Below are positions 23,280 through 32,901 of a stretch of DNA of 64,000 nt, piece by piece. Below the pieces are notes generated by a model. That model made no database searches. It saw only the letters and a list, made by a program, of their open reading frames with translations, and was not told the origin of the DNA. The number at the start of each line of letters is the position of its first letter. The stretch's first letter is position 1. Source of the DNA: Saccharothrix tamanrassetensis. GTDB lineage: Bacteria > Actinomycetota > Actinomycetes > Mycobacteriales > Pseudonocardiaceae. The position numbers and the translations under genes are program-made. The stretch is taken from assembly GCF_014203665.1 (NCBI RefSeq), contig NZ_JACHJN010000004.1, positions 372,001 through 436,000 of the forward strand, in the 5' to 3' direction.

Positions 23280-24863
23280 TCAGGCGGGCATCCGGTTGAC
23301 CGCGTGGTCACCGGTCGCCCAGAGGTGTTGGACGGCGTAGGCGCGCCAAGGGCGCCACGCGCGGGCGCGCTGCACCAGCGCGCCAGGGGTGTCCGGCATG
23401 CCGAGGGCACGGGCGGCGACCCGGACGCCGAGGTCGCCGGGGATGAACGCGTCCGGATCCCCCAGCGCCCGCATCGCGATCACCTCGACGGTCCACGGGC
23501 CGAACCCGGGCAGCGCCGACAGGTCCGCCCGAGCCTTCGCCCAGTCCGCACCGACCCCCAGGTCCAACGCCCCGGAGGCCAACGCCCGGACCAGCGCGGT
23601 GAACGCGACCTTCCGGGCCTGCGGCATCGCCAGCACGGACGGGTCCAGCTCGGCCAGCTCGGCGGCCGTCGGGAACAGGTGCGTCAACCCGTGGTCGCTG
23701 ATCGGCGTGCCCGCCGCCGCCACGATCCGACCCGCGTGGGTGCGGGCGGCGGCCGTCGACACCTGCTGCCCCAGCACGGCCCGCACGGCGAACTCCGCGG
23801 CGTCCACGGTCCCCGGCACGCGACGTCCGGGGTCCTTGTCCACCAGCGGTCTCAGGTCCGAATCGGTCCGCAGCTGCTCGTCCACCGCCATCGGGTCGGC
23901 GTCCAGGTCCAGCAGCCGCCGGCACCGCGCGATGGCGATCGACAGGTCCCTCAGGTCCGTCAGCGACAACCGGCACGCCACGTGATCGGGCTGCGGCTGC
24001 AACGACACCACGGCATGACCGTGCGGCAGCCGCAGAGTCCGCCGGTACGCCCCATCCCGCCACTCTTCCACGCCCGGCACCGCCGTCGCCGCCAAGTGGC
24101 CGAACAGGTTGTCCGGGCACAGCGGAGCCCGGAACGGCAACCGCAACGAGATCGCCGTCCCCAACGCCTTCGCCCCGCCCGCCCCTTCCCCGCTCGCACC
24201 CGGCCCGACCACGCCCGGCCCGACCACGCCCCACCCAGCCACCCCGCGCCCGGCCGAACCCCGCGCCCCGCCCCGCACGCCACCCACCGCGCCCCGCCAC
24301 GCCCGCAGATCCGTGGGGGAGAACGCGAACACGGACCGCACCGTCTCGTTGAAAGCCCGGATGCTGGCGAACCCGGCCGCCATCGCCACCTCGGCCATCG
24401 GCAGCGACGTCGTCTCGATCAGCAGCCGCGCGGTCTGCGCCCGCTGCGCACGCGCCAGCGCGAGCGGTCCCGCACCGAGTTCGGCGAGCAGCTGCCGCTC
24501 GACCTGCCGCACGCTGTAGCCCAGCCGCGCGGCCAGCCCCGGCACACCTTCGCGGTCCACCACGCCGTCCGCGATCAACCGCATGGCTTTCGCGACCGAG
24601 TCCGCGCGGTGGTTCCACAACGGCGAACCGGGACTGGCATCGGGCCGGCACCGTTTGCACGCGCGGAATCCCGCTTGTTGCGCTGCCGCCGCACTCGGGT
24701 AGAACCGCATGTTCTCGACCTTGGGCGGCACCACCGGACAACTCGGCCGACAATAGATGCGGGTGGTCAGCACCGCGGTGAAGAACCACCCGTCGAACCG
24801 CGCGTCCTTGGACCGCACGGCCCGAACACAACGTTCCGCGTCTTCGTGCACGCCACCCAGCAT
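23280..24863 (-). CDS. Ada-AlkA fusion: methylation-sensing regulator and 3-methyladenine DNA glycosylase
   Basis: 527 residues in three parts. Residues 1-80 are the Ada metal-binding methyl-phosphotriester sensor (RFDGWFFTAVLTTRIYCRPSCP, CKRCRPD: four zinc cysteines). Residues 85-190 hold an AraC-type double HTH (GLAARLGYSVRQVERQL; MAEVAMAAGFASIRAFNETVR). A Gly/Val-rich linker follows, then the AlkA HhH-GPD glycosylase (VRAVLGQQVSTAAARTHAGRIV; ALPGFGPWTVEVIAMRALGDPDAFIPGDLG, catalytic Asp). It transcriptionally responds to methylated DNA and excises alkylated bases. It is co-transcribed with ogt. Confidence 0.93.
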   Translation of the reverse strand: MLGGVHEDAERCVRAVRSKDARFDGWFFTAVLTTRIYCRPSCPVVPPKVENMRFYPSAAAAQQAGFRACKRCRPDASPGSPLWNHRADSVAKAMRLIADGVVDREGVPGLAARLGYSVRQVERQLLAELGAGPLALARAQRAQTARLLIETTSLPMAEVAMAAGFASIRAFNETVRSVFAFSPTDLRAWRGAVGGVRGGARGSAGRGVAGWGVVGPGVVGPGASGEGAGGAKALGTAISLRLPFRAPLCPDNLFGHLAATAVPGVEEWRDGAYRRTLRLPHGHAVVSLQPQPDHVACRLSLTDLRDLSIAIARCRRLLDLDADPMAVDEQLRTDSDLRPLVDKDPGRRVPGTVDAAEFAVRAVLGQQVSTAAARTHAGRIVAAAGTPISDHGLTHLFPTAAELAELDPSVLAMPQARKVAFTALVRALASGALDLGVGADWAKARADLSALPGFGPWTVEVIAMRALGDPDAFIPGDLGVRVAARALGMPDTPGALVQRARAWRPWRAYAVQHLWATGDHAVNRMPA

Positions 24864-25445
24864 CGGTCAGCACCAGGCCACTGGCCGGCGGAAATACGAC
24901 ATCAAGGAACACGGCGGACCGGATCGCATCGCGCGGTGCGTGCCCGTCATCGTCACCGGCCCGTTCCTAGGCGGGCAGTGGAGCCGCGAGCCTGGCGAGC
25001 AGCACCAGCCGCACCTCGGCCCGATCCCGGCCGTGCGCGTCGAGCACGGTCCGCAGGATCGGGCAGACCCGTGCTTCACCGGGGATACCCCGGTCCTCAC
25101 GGGCCGTGACCGGAAGCCGGTCGGTCGCGCCCGGCTCAACCACGGTCGGCATGGCACGTCGCCGCGCCGTTCCACCGGCCCGGCCGGCTCGGTGCACATC
25201 GCTGAGAAGACCCCCAGGACCTCTCAGCGATGAACGATCTGCCACTCGCGGTAGTTGCCTGCGAAACCACTTTGACCGGTCCCTTCGAACAACCTGACGA
25301 CGTAAGCGCAACGTCATGGGCAGCTTGGCAGCGCAAGTCGTTAGGGTGGACTGCCGGGTGCCACACCGGTCCACAAACGACCTGTTCACGCGCTCACATC
25401 CGGTTTTCCGGTCCGGAAGACCGGACCCGAGGAGGTCAGCCGCGG
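24864..25445. other. Intergenic region upstream of the STAND/WD40 gene
   Basis: Nearly 600 bp between divergent genes. It contains one weak ORF (24967-25152, minus). Near the right end, TTCCGGTCCGGAA (25406-25418) and the overlapping dyad CCGGTC-N5-GACCGG (to 25423) lie about 25 bp before the WD40 gene start and may be an operator. Otherwise I see no recognisable element. Confidence 0.4.
24967..25152 (-). CDS. Possible small hypothetical protein (61 aa)
   Basis: ORF from ATG 25152 to TAG 24967. The C-terminal helix VCPILRTVLDAHGRDRAEVRLVLLARLAAPLPA is well formed and about five sixths of codons end in G or C. No Shine-Dalgarno is evident and no family recognised. It could be a genuine small protein or chance. 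Confidence 0.35.
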   Translation of the reverse strand: MPTVVEPGATDRLPVTAREDRGIPGEARVCPILRTVLDAHGRDRAEVRLVLLARLAAPLPA

Positions 25446-28400
25446 ATGGCTGGTTCTGGTCAGGGGTCGGGGCCCCGTGCCGTTTTCGCGGAGCGGTTCG
25501 CGCTGCTCTACGCCGAGGCCGGCGACCCGCCCCTGAAGCGGGTCACCGAGTCGGTCGGCCGCGCCCGGCGCACCGACGAACGGGGCCGCCCGGTCCGGGC
25601 CACCGCCCAGCGGGTCAGCGACTGGCGCCGCGGCCGCAACGTGCCCGCCCGGTTCTCGGCACTCTCGGTAGTCCTGGAAGTCCTCATCGGCGAAGCCCGC
25701 AAGTCCCGACCCCAGCCGCCGGCCGCCGGGCTGTACGACCTGGACGCGTGGCGCGCGCTGTGGGAGGAGGCCCTCGCCAGCCCGGCGACCGCACCCGAGG
25801 ACGAGGAGCCGCCGAGCTCCGACGAGATCGGCGTGTGCCCCTATCGCGGATTGGCCGCTTTCCAGGCCGAGGATTCCTCCTGGTTCTTCGGCCGGGAACG
25901 CAGCACGGCCGCCCTGGTATCCCGACTCGGCGCCGCGGTGGAAACCGGCGGAATCGTCATGCTGGTCGGCGCGTCGGGTGCCGGTAAATCGTCCCTCGTG
26001 CGCGCCGGAATGATCCCGGCCATTCGCGCCGGCGCCTTGGCGGTGGACGGGTCGGAGAACTGGCCGGCCGTTGTGCTCACCCCCGGTGTCGACCCGGTGA
26101 AAGAACTGGTGCGGCAGATTCCCGAATTGACCGACCTGCTGGAGGCGTTGGCCGGCCAGGAAGCGGAACAGGCGCCCGACGGCCACGGTCCGGAGTCGTT
26201 CCCGGGGCAGACCCCGGTCGGCGTGATGCGGTTCGCGCCGCAAATCCGGGCGGCCTTCGCCGGCTACGCGGCCCGGCACGGCGGCGAGCGGGTGGTCGTC
26301 GTCGTGGACCAGTTCGAAGAGGCGTTCACGCTGTGCGGGGACGAGAACCTCGTGCAGACCTTCGTGCAGGTCCTGCACGTGGCGTGCACGCCGGCGGTGC
26401 CGGGCGGCGTGGCGCCGGCCCTGGGCGTGCTGGGCGTGCGGGCCGACTTCTACGGCCGCTGCCTGGCGTTCCCGGAGCTGGCCGACGCGTTGCAGGACCG
26501 CCAGATGGTGCTCGGCCCGATGACCTCCGCGGAACTGCGCGAAGCCGTGTCGCGCCCGGCCAAGGCCGCCGGCTTGCAGCTGGAACCGGGCCTGATCGAA
26601 CTCATGCTGCGCGACCTGGGTGTGCGCAGCGGGCGCGCGCAGGGACGGGCGGGCCAGGGCGCGTACGACGCGGGCGCGTTGCCGCTGCTCTCGCACGCCC
26701 TGCTGGCCACCTGGCAGCGCCGCACGGCGGGCAAGCTCACCATCTCCGGCTACCGCGCGGCGGGCGGCATCCAGGGCGCGGTCGCCGCCACCGCCGAACG
26801 CGCCTGGGCCGACCTCGCGCCGGACGCCCAACTCGCCGCCCGCCCCCTGCTGCTGCGCCTGGTCCGGGTCGGCGAGGACACCCAGGACACCCGCCGCCGC
26901 TCCACCCGGCACGAACTGGTCGACCAGGCCGCGAACCGCGCCGCCGGCGAGGAGGCCCTGGAGGTGCTCGCCCGCGCGCGGCTGGTGACGCTGGACTCCG
27001 GGTCGGTGGAGATCACCCACGAGGCCCTGCTCCAGGCGTGGCCCCGGCTGCGCAGCTGGATCGACCAGGACCGCGAGGGCCAGTTGCTGCGGCAGCGGCT
27101 CGAAGAGGACGCGGCGACCTGGGCCCACCAGGACCGCGACGCGTCCCTGCTGTACCGGGGCGCGCGGCTGGAGACGGCCCGGCACTGGGCCGACGCCGCC
27201 GGACCGGGTGGCCTGACCGGCGTGGCGCAGGACTTCCTGGCCGTATCCACCCAGTACCGCAGGCGCGCGCTGTGGGGCAGGCGCAGCGCGGTGGCGGTCG
27301 TGGTGGTGCTGGCGATCATCGCGGTCACCGCCGCCGTGCTCGCCGTGCGGCAACGCGACGACGCGGTGTTCCGCCAGGTCGTCGCGGAAGCCGACCGGCT
27401 GCTGGAGAGCGACCCGTCGCTGTCCGCCCAGCTCTACCTCGTCGCGCACCGGATGCGCCCCCAGGACAAGGAGGTCTACACCCGCATCCTGTCCACCCAG
27501 GGCACCCCGCTGGCCACCCAGCTCGTCGGGCACGAGGGCGCGGTCTACCTGACGTCGTTCTCCCGCGACGGCAACACCCTGGCCACCGCCTCCTACGACG
27601 CCACCGTGCGGCTGTGGGACCTGCGCGACCGCGACAACCCCAAGCCGCTCGGTCCACCGCTGCGCGGGCACAAGAGCTGGGTCAGCTCGGCGGTGTTCAG
27701 CCCCGACGGCCGCACCCTGGCCACCGCCGGCGACGACGGCACGGTCCGGCTGTGGGACGTCGGCGACCCGAGCCGGCCGCGCGCGCTCGGCCAGCCGCTG
27801 GACGGCGACAACGGCACCATCTACCTGGTCGCGTTCACCCCGGACAGCCGGACCCTGGTCACCGCCAACGAGGACCACACCGCCCGGCTGTGGGACGTCA
27901 GCACCCCGTCCATGCCGCAACCGCTGGGTGAGCCGCTCGGCCTGCACTCCGGTCAGGTGCGCTCGGTCGCGTTCAGCCCCGACGGCAGGCTGCTCGCGGT
28001 CGGCGGCGACGACCGGACGGTGGTCCTGTGGAACGTGGAGGACCGCACCCACCCCCGGCCGATCGGCAGCGCGTTGACCGGGTTCGACGGCATCGTGCGC
28101 TCGGTGGCGTTCAGCCCGGACAGCCGCCTGCTGGCCACCGGCAGCGAGGACCGCACCATCCGGCTGTGGGACGTGTCCGACCCGGCTGGCGCCAAGCCGT
28201 TGGGCCGCCCGCTGACCGACCACACCGGGGCCGTGTGGTCGGTGGCGTTCAACCGGGACGGCCGCGTGCTCGCCTCGGCGGGCGGCGACGGCACCGCGCG
28301 CCTGTGGAACATCACCGACCCGGAACACCCGCTGGCCATCGGCCAACCCCTGACCGGCCGCAACGGCACCATCTACGCGGTGGCGTTCAGCCCGGACGGG

Positions 28401-29501
28401 TACAGCCTCGCCACCGGCAGCCAGGACACCGCCGTGCGCCTGTGGTCGTTGCCGCGCACCGTCCTGATCGGCCACTCGGCCCGCACGGTCGGCCCGGTCT
28501 TCAGCCCTGACGGCAAGCACCTGGTCACCGGCAGCCGCGACCGGACGATCCGGGTGTGGGACCTGGAGAACCCGCGCGACCCGCGCAGCGAGAGCCAGGC
28601 GGTGAACGCGGACAAGGCGGGCGTGTGGGGTCTCGCGCTCAGCCCCGACGGCAAGACCCTGGCCGCCGTCAGCGACAAGACGGTGCAGCTGTGGGACCTG
28701 TCGACCCCCGGGCAGATCCGGTCGCTGGGCCCGCCGCTGGAGCTGCACACCAGGTACAGCTCACCGGTCGCGTTCAGCCCGGACGGGAAGGTGCTGCTCA
28801 CCGGGTCCAACGACGATTCGGTGCAGCTGTGGGACATCGGCGACCGGAGCAACCCGCGCAAGTTCGGCAAGCCCCTGGTAGGGCACAGCGGGTACGTGCA
28901 CTTCGCGTCGTTCACCCCGGACGGGAAGTCCTTGATCACCGGCAGCGCCGACCAGACCGTGCGCCTGTGGAACGTGACCGACCCGATGGCGGCGCAGCCG
29001 TTGGGGCAGCCGTTGACCGGGCACGCGGGGGCGGTCCGGGCGGGCGCGATCAGCCGTGACGGCAAGACCCTGGCGACCGCCGGGGACGACAAGACGATCC
29101 GGCTGTGGGACCTGGCGACGCCGTCCCGGGTCCGGCAGATCGGCGCTCCGCTGGCCGGGCACGTGGAGGCGGCCGTCGCGGTCGCGTTCAGCCCGGACGG
29201 CAAGACCCTGGCCAGCGGCGGCGACGACCGGAACATCCGGCTGTGGGACGTGCACGACCCGCTGCGCCCCGAGGCCCTCGGCCAAGCCCTGACCGGCCAC
29301 GACTCGGGCTTGCAGGACCTGCGGTTCTCGCCGGACGGCCGGATGATCGTCTCGTCCAGCCTGGACAGCACCATCCGCCTGTGGGACCTCGACCAGCACC
29401 AGACCATCACCCGGGTCTGCGCCAAGACGAAGGGCGTGCTGCCCGAGGAGCTGTGGCGCAAACACCTGCCGCAACTGGACTACGAACCCCCCTGCCCCTG
29501 A
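25446..29501 (+). CDS. nSTAND1-type NTPase with transmembrane helix and 14 WD40 repeats
   Basis: 1351 residues from ATG 25446. Domains: a helical N-terminal domain (1-110; FAERFALLYAEAGDPPLKRVTESV, HTH-like); CPYRGLAAFQAEDSSWFFGRE leading into a STAND NTPase (Walker A VGASGAGKSSLVRAG near 174, Walker B VVVVDQFEEAF near 282); a winged/helical region; a transmembrane helix near 615 (SAVAVVVVLAIIAVTAAVLAV); then 14 repeats of about 46 residues with FSPDGRTLATAGDDGTVRLWD consensus (about 694-1338), enough for two seven-bladed propellers. STAND proteins are signal-activated switches; the propeller would sense a ligand outside or at the membrane. Role unknown; some relatives act in defence or differentiation. 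Confidence 0.9.
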   Translation: MAGSGQGSGPRAVFAERFALLYAEAGDPPLKRVTESVGRARRTDERGRPVRATAQRVSDWRRGRNVPARFSALSVVLEVLIGEARKSRPQPPAAGLYDLDAWRALWEEALASPATAPEDEEPPSSDEIGVCPYRGLAAFQAEDSSWFFGRERSTAALVSRLGAAVETGGIVMLVGASGAGKSSLVRAGMIPAIRAGALAVDGSENWPAVVLTPGVDPVKELVRQIPELTDLLEALAGQEAEQAPDGHGPESFPGQTPVGVMRFAPQIRAAFAGYAARHGGERVVVVVDQFEEAFTLCGDENLVQTFVQVLHVACTPAVPGGVAPALGVLGVRADFYGRCLAFPELADALQDRQMVLGPMTSAELREAVSRPAKAAGLQLEPGLIELMLRDLGVRSGRAQGRAGQGAYDAGALPLLSHALLATWQRRTAGKLTISGYRAAGGIQGAVAATAERAWADLAPDAQLAARPLLLRLVRVGEDTQDTRRRSTRHELVDQAANRAAGEEALEVLARARLVTLDSGSVEITHEALLQAWPRLRSWIDQDREGQLLRQRLEEDAATWAHQDRDASLLYRGARLETARHWADAAGPGGLTGVAQDFLAVSTQYRRRALWGRRSAVAVVVVLAIIAVTAAVLAVRQRDDAVFRQVVAEADRLLESDPSLSAQLYLVAHRMRPQDKEVYTRILSTQGTPLATQLVGHEGAVYLTSFSRDGNTLATASYDATVRLWDLRDRDNPKPLGPPLRGHKSWVSSAVFSPDGRTLATAGDDGTVRLWDVGDPSRPRALGQPLDGDNGTIYLVAFTPDSRTLVTANEDHTARLWDVSTPSMPQPLGEPLGLHSGQVRSVAFSPDGRLLAVGGDDRTVVLWNVEDRTHPRPIGSALTGFDGIVRSVAFSPDSRLLATGSEDRTIRLWDVSDPAGAKPLGRPLTDHTGAVWSVAFNRDGRVLASAGGDGTARLWNITDPEHPLAIGQPLTGRNGTIYAVAFSPDGYSLATGSQDTAVRLWSLPRTVLIGHSARTVGPVFSPDGKHLVTGSRDRTIRVWDLENPRDPRSESQAVNADKAGVWGLALSPDGKTLAAVSDKTVQLWDLSTPGQIRSLGPPLELHTRYSSPVAFSPDGKVLLTGSNDDSVQLWDIGDRSNPRKFGKPLVGHSGYVHFASFTPDGKSLITGSADQTVRLWNVTDPMAAQPLGQPLTGHAGAVRAGAISRDGKTLATAGDDKTIRLWDLATPSRVRQIGAPLAGHVEAAVAVAFSPDGKTLASGGDDRNIRLWDVHDPLRPEALGQALTGHDSGLQDLRFSPDGRMIVSSSLDSTIRLWDLDQHQTITRVCAKTKGVLPEELWRKHLPQLDYEPPCP

Positions 29502-29647
29502 CTCACCCGGTACCGCACCCGACCGCGCCGGCCGAGACGGCGTGCGCGCGCGAACCCGAACTGCCACGAGCCGAAAATCGCAGCTCACAGCTCCGGCAGA
29601 CACTTGTCGTCATGGACTTCGCACAGATTGTGGCTAGGTTCCAGCGC

Positions 29648-30175
29648 ATGCGTCTACTCGGCCGGGCGGGGATCCCGCAGGTGGCGGTCGCGGTGCTCAC
29701 CGCGATCACCGGTGTTTACATGGGTCTGGTGGTGTTCGGGAACATCACCGACTACGAGACCAACCGCGCGTTCGTCCAGCACGTGTTCGCGATGGACACC
29801 ACGTTCCAGTCGCCCAACACCATGTACCGCGCCATCACCGACCAGACCGTGGTCACGGTGGCGTACGTGCTGATCATCGCGTGGGAGGCGGTGACCGCGC
29901 TCGTCCTGCTGGCCGCGCTGGTCGCCTGGGTGCGAGGTCGGGTCGTGGCCCGCCGGCTGTCGGCGCTGGGGTGGATCATGCAGGTGCTGCTGTTCGGTGG
30001 CGGGTTCATCGCCATCGGGGGCGAGTGGTTCCTGATGTGGCAGTCGAAAGACTGGAACGGGCTGACGGCGGCGTTCCAGAACTTCGTGATCGCCGCCGCC
30101 GGCCTGATCCTGGTCCACGGGTCCACAGTGGACCGAGTTCCCGTAGCGCCCGTCCAGGAGGACCGGACTCCGTAA
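29648..30175 (+). CDS. DUF2165 family small membrane protein
   Basis: 175 residues from ATG 29648; ATG 29612 is an alternative. Four transmembrane segments (VAVAVLTAITGVYMGLVVFGNI, VTVAYVLIIAWEAVTALVLLAALVAW, LGWIMQVLLFGGGFIAIGGEWFLMW, FQNFVIAAAGLILV) with the DUF2165 ITDYETNRAFVQHVFAMDTTF loop. Function unknown. It follows the WD40 gene on the same strand but is likely transcribed separately. Near its 3' end is a perfect GTCCACAGTGGAC palindrome (30121-30133). Confidence 0.82.
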   Translation: MRLLGRAGIPQVAVAVLTAITGVYMGLVVFGNITDYETNRAFVQHVFAMDTTFQSPNTMYRAITDQTVVTVAYVLIIAWEAVTALVLLAALVAWVRGRVVARRLSALGWIMQVLLFGGGFIAIGGEWFLMWQSKDWNGLTAAFQNFVIAAAGLILVHGSTVDRVPVAPVQEDRTP

Positions 30176-30197
30176 CACCGCCGAGGTGGTGACCTCC

Positions 30198-31712
30198 CTA
30201 CTTGTCCGCCCAGAACTCGAGGCGGTGGGTCTTGGCGTAGTCGACGTTGCCGATGGCGTCCGGGGCGAGTGACTGCACGTGCCCCTCGCGGAAGGTCGGC
30301 CAGGTGGGCAGGCCCTCGCCGTTCGGGTTGCCGGAGCGGGCGAAGTTGGTCCAGTAGCGGATCATCCGGTCGCCCAGTGGCCGGTGTTCGCCGTTGCCCG
30401 GGAACAGGTAGCCGATGTCGGAGCTGTGCGTGGCCCCGTTCCCGGTGGCATCCGGGTCGGCGAACTCGAACGCGTAGGTCGGGGTGTGCGCGCACAGCAG
30501 TCGGTGCTGCCGGAACGTGGCACGTGCCCACACCCGGTCGGTCAGCACCTGCGCCCACGCCAGGTTGGGCGTCGCGAAGTCGGTGAGCGGGTACTCGGCC
30601 GCCACCTCGGCGGCACGGTCGCCGAACGCCGACGCGAGCAGGCGCGGGTAGTCGTCGGCGGTGACCGCGCCCCGGAAGATGTCCACGATGCCCCGGTGTT
30701 CGTCCTTGGTGGCCCCGGACATCACCGGCACGCGGGCGAACCGGCCCGCCGCCAGGAGGTCCGGTGGCAGTTCGTCGTAGCCGATGGGCTGGAAGATGTT
30801 CATCACCTGCGGGTGGTCCAGCAGCTTCTCGCTGGGCAGGGCGCGGAGGCAGGCGAGGTCGTTGCAGCCGAGCTCGCCCGCGACGGTGTGGCCGATGCCC
30901 TCGATCTCGGTGCGCTCGCGCCACCCCAGCCACGGCAGCGCGCCCAGGCCCGGGTACCAGCTCTCGGCGGGCAGGTCGACCAGGGCGAACCCGCTGTGCA
31001 TGATCGCCTTGTCGAACAGGCCTTCCGACGCCGGCGAGACCAGGTGCGCCGCCACGGAGGTCGCGCCGTACGAGACGCCGAACAGCGTCACGTTGCCCAG
31101 GTCGCCGCCGAACGCCTCGGCGTTGCGCCGCACCCATTCCAGGGCCGCCCGCTGGTCCTGCAGCCCGAACGTGCCGGAGCCGGGCAGCCCGGGGAGGCCG
31201 AAGCCGCCGAACACGCCCATGCGGTAGTTGAACGTCACGACCACGACGTCGCCCTGCACGGCCAGCCGTGAGCCGTCGAAGAAGTGCCCCGCGCCGACCG
31301 CGCCGTCACCGTGCACCCAGACCATCACCGGCTTGGGCTTGCTCGTCCCGGTGGGTGTCGTGACGTTGAGGAACAGGCAGTCCTCGTCGGTCGCCTTGGT
31401 CTCCGAGTAGGACGACCCGACCTGGGGGCACGGGTTGCCCGGCTTGGTGGCATCCCGCACGCCGTCCCACTTCTCCGGCCGTTGCGGTGCGCTCCACCGC
31501 AACTCCCCCTTGGGCGGGGCCGCGTACGGGATGCCCTGGAAGAGGACGTGATCGCCCTTGGCGACCCCTCGCACGTCCCCCGTGGCGGTCCGGACCGTGT
31601 CGGACCGTGCTGTGTCGCGTGCTGCGTCGTTCTGCATCGTGCTCCCCCCACACGCCGCCACCGGTGCCGCCATCAGCACCGCACTGACCAATGCCAACGT
31701 CCCCCGACGCAT
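30198..31712 (-). CDS. Lipoprotein carboxylesterase (type B)
   Basis: 504 residues with a lipoprotein signal (VSAVLMAAPVAACGG, lipobox ending at Cys). The alpha/beta-hydrolase follows carboxylesterase type B: VRGVAKGDHVLFQGIPYAAPPKGELRW, DEDCLFLNV, PVMVWVHGDG, then the nucleophile elbow FGVSYGATS (GXSXG; family usually GESAG), an acid in GATKDEHRG and His in THSSDIGYLF. A surface esterase acting on xenobiotic or lipid esters. The TetR gene 25 bp upstream on the same strand probably represses it. Confidence 0.9.
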   Translation of the reverse strand: MRRGTLALVSAVLMAAPVAACGGSTMQNDAARDTARSDTVRTATGDVRGVAKGDHVLFQGIPYAAPPKGELRWSAPQRPEKWDGVRDATKPGNPCPQVGSSYSETKATDEDCLFLNVTTPTGTSKPKPVMVWVHGDGAVGAGHFFDGSRLAVQGDVVVVTFNYRMGVFGGFGLPGLPGSGTFGLQDQRAALEWVRRNAEAFGGDLGNVTLFGVSYGATSVAAHLVSPASEGLFDKAIMHSGFALVDLPAESWYPGLGALPWLGWRERTEIEGIGHTVAGELGCNDLACLRALPSEKLLDHPQVMNIFQPIGYDELPPDLLAAGRFARVPVMSGATKDEHRGIVDIFRGAVTADDYPRLLASAFGDRAAEVAAEYPLTDFATPNLAWAQVLTDRVWARATFRQHRLLCAHTPTYAFEFADPDATGNGATHSSDIGYLFPGNGEHRPLGDRMIRYWTNFARSGNPNGEGLPTWPTFREGHVQSLAPDAIGNVDYAKTHRLEFWADK

Positions 31713-31737
31713 CGGTGCACCCCCGTGTCGTTGCCTG

Positions 31738-32316
31738 TTACGTGTTGTCCGCTCCCGTGGCGAGCTCCACCATCGCCAGCAGTTCGCGCTCGCAGAGGTC
31801 GAGATCGAACGCGGCGTCCTCGGCGGCCTGGGCCAGCACCCCGTTGCGGAGGGCGAGCAGGAAGACCGCCATGGTGTCCGCGTCGAACGCCCGGAATTCG
31901 CCCGCCCGCTGACCGTCCCGCAGCAGGTCGGCCATCTTGCCGTGGTCGCCGTCCTGGCCTCGGGCGGACACGTGCGGCCGGACCTGCATCAGGGCGACCA
32001 TCGGCGCGCGGTGGAGTCGCATGAAGCGCAGGTTCGCCGTGAAGAACGCCCGGAGTTCACCGGCCGCCGTCTCGGACCGGTCCAGGAAGCCCATGACGAA
32101 CTCCGCGAACCGGCGGAGCACCTCCGCGTACACCTCGTCGACCAGCTCCTGCTTGCCCTTGAAGTGGTACGAGATCAGCCCGGTGCTGCTCAGCCCGGCA
32201 CGCGCGGCGATCTGCTTGAACGAGGTCGCCGCGTACCCCAGCTCGGCCACCGTCTCGATGGCCGCCCCGACGATCTGGGCTCGCCTGGCCTGCTCCGTCA
32301 CCGACTTTGCTCGCAC
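31738..32316 (-). CDS. TetR family transcriptional regulator
   Basis: About 192 residues; start uncertain between GTG 32316 and TTG 32322. HTH: AIETVAELGYAATSFKQIAARAGLSSTGLISYHFKGKQELVDEVYAEVL. The C-terminal ligand domain has a helical core. It precedes the lipoprotein esterase by 25 bp on the same strand, and a perfect dyad overlaps its start, so it probably represses both genes from its own promoter. Confidence 0.88.
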   Translation of the reverse strand: MRAKSVTEQARRAQIVGAAIETVAELGYAATSFKQIAARAGLSSTGLISYHFKGKQELVDEVYAEVLRRFAEFVMGFLDRSETAAGELRAFFTANLRFMRLHRAPMVALMQVRPHVSARGQDGDHGKMADLLRDGQRAGEFRAFDADTMAVFLLALRNGVLAQAAEDAAFDLDLCERELLAMVELATGADNT

Positions 32317-32323
32317 GAGCAAA
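32306..32323. promoter_or_regulatory. Operator overlapping the TetR start
   Basis: TTTGCTCG-CA-CGAGCAAA, a perfect 8-bp-arm dyad covering the proposed start codon; a further half site (CGAGCAAG) lies about 18 bp upstream. The position indicates direct autorepression. Confidence 0.6.
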
Positions 32324-32388
32324 AGTTAGCACGAACGAGCAAGCATGTCACCCGTCGGAGATGGTCCCTCCCGAACGACGATGAGGGT

Positions 32389-32901
32389 GTGAGCGAACCG
32401 CGAGCCCGTCCGGACCCGGCGTTCGCGCTGCTGGAGGTCTACGAGGCAGCGCTGCCGCAGGTGTACGGGTACCTGCTGGCCAGGTGCGGCAGCCGGGCGC
32501 AGGCGGAGGAGCTGACGTCGGAGACGTTCCTGGCGGCCGTGCAGTCCGCCCGCAACGGCGGCGGCCCCGTCGGCCCGGCGTGGCTGATCGGGATAGCCAG
32601 GCACAAACTCGTCGACCACTGGCGCCGCCGCGAGCGGGAGGAACGAGGCCTGCGCCTGATTCACGCGGACCCGGACATCGAGGACCCGTGGGACGAGCAC
32701 CTGGACGCCTTCCAGGCCCGCGAGGTCCTGGCGACCTTGAGCCCGAACCACCGGTGCGCCCTGACCTTGCGCTACCTGGACGGCCTACCCGTGCCGGAGG
32801 TGGCCAAGCTCCTGGGCCGAACCGTCCACGCGACGGAAGCCCTGTTGGTGAGGGCCCGCGCCGCCTTCCGCCGCGCCTACCCCGGAGGCTGCGATGACTG
32901 A
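32389..32901 (+). CDS. ECF-type RNA polymerase sigma factor
   Basis: 170 residues from GTG 32389. Sigma region 2 is in YEAALPQVYGYLLARCGSRAQAEELTSETFLAAVQSARN and region 4 in LATLSPNHRCALTLRYLDGLPVPEVAKLLGRTVHATEALLVRARAAFRRAY, with the WLIGIARHKLVDHWRR linker. It directs polymerase to stress or envelope promoters. The next ORF overlaps its end by 8 bp, in the position normally taken by an anti-sigma or partner gene, and a VOC protein follows. Confidence 0.9.
   Translation: MSEPRARPDPAFALLEVYEAALPQVYGYLLARCGSRAQAEELTSETFLAAVQSARNGGGPVGPAWLIGIARHKLVDHWRRREREERGLRLIHADPDIEDPWDEHLDAFQAREVLATLSPNHRCALTLRYLDGLPVPEVAKLLGRTVHATEALLVRARAAFRRAYPGGCDD

Noticed and set aside
25386-28748. Long antisense open frame opposite the WD40 gene
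   Set aside because: It arises from the strong third-position GC bias of the real gene; the translation is low-complexity and shows no domain.
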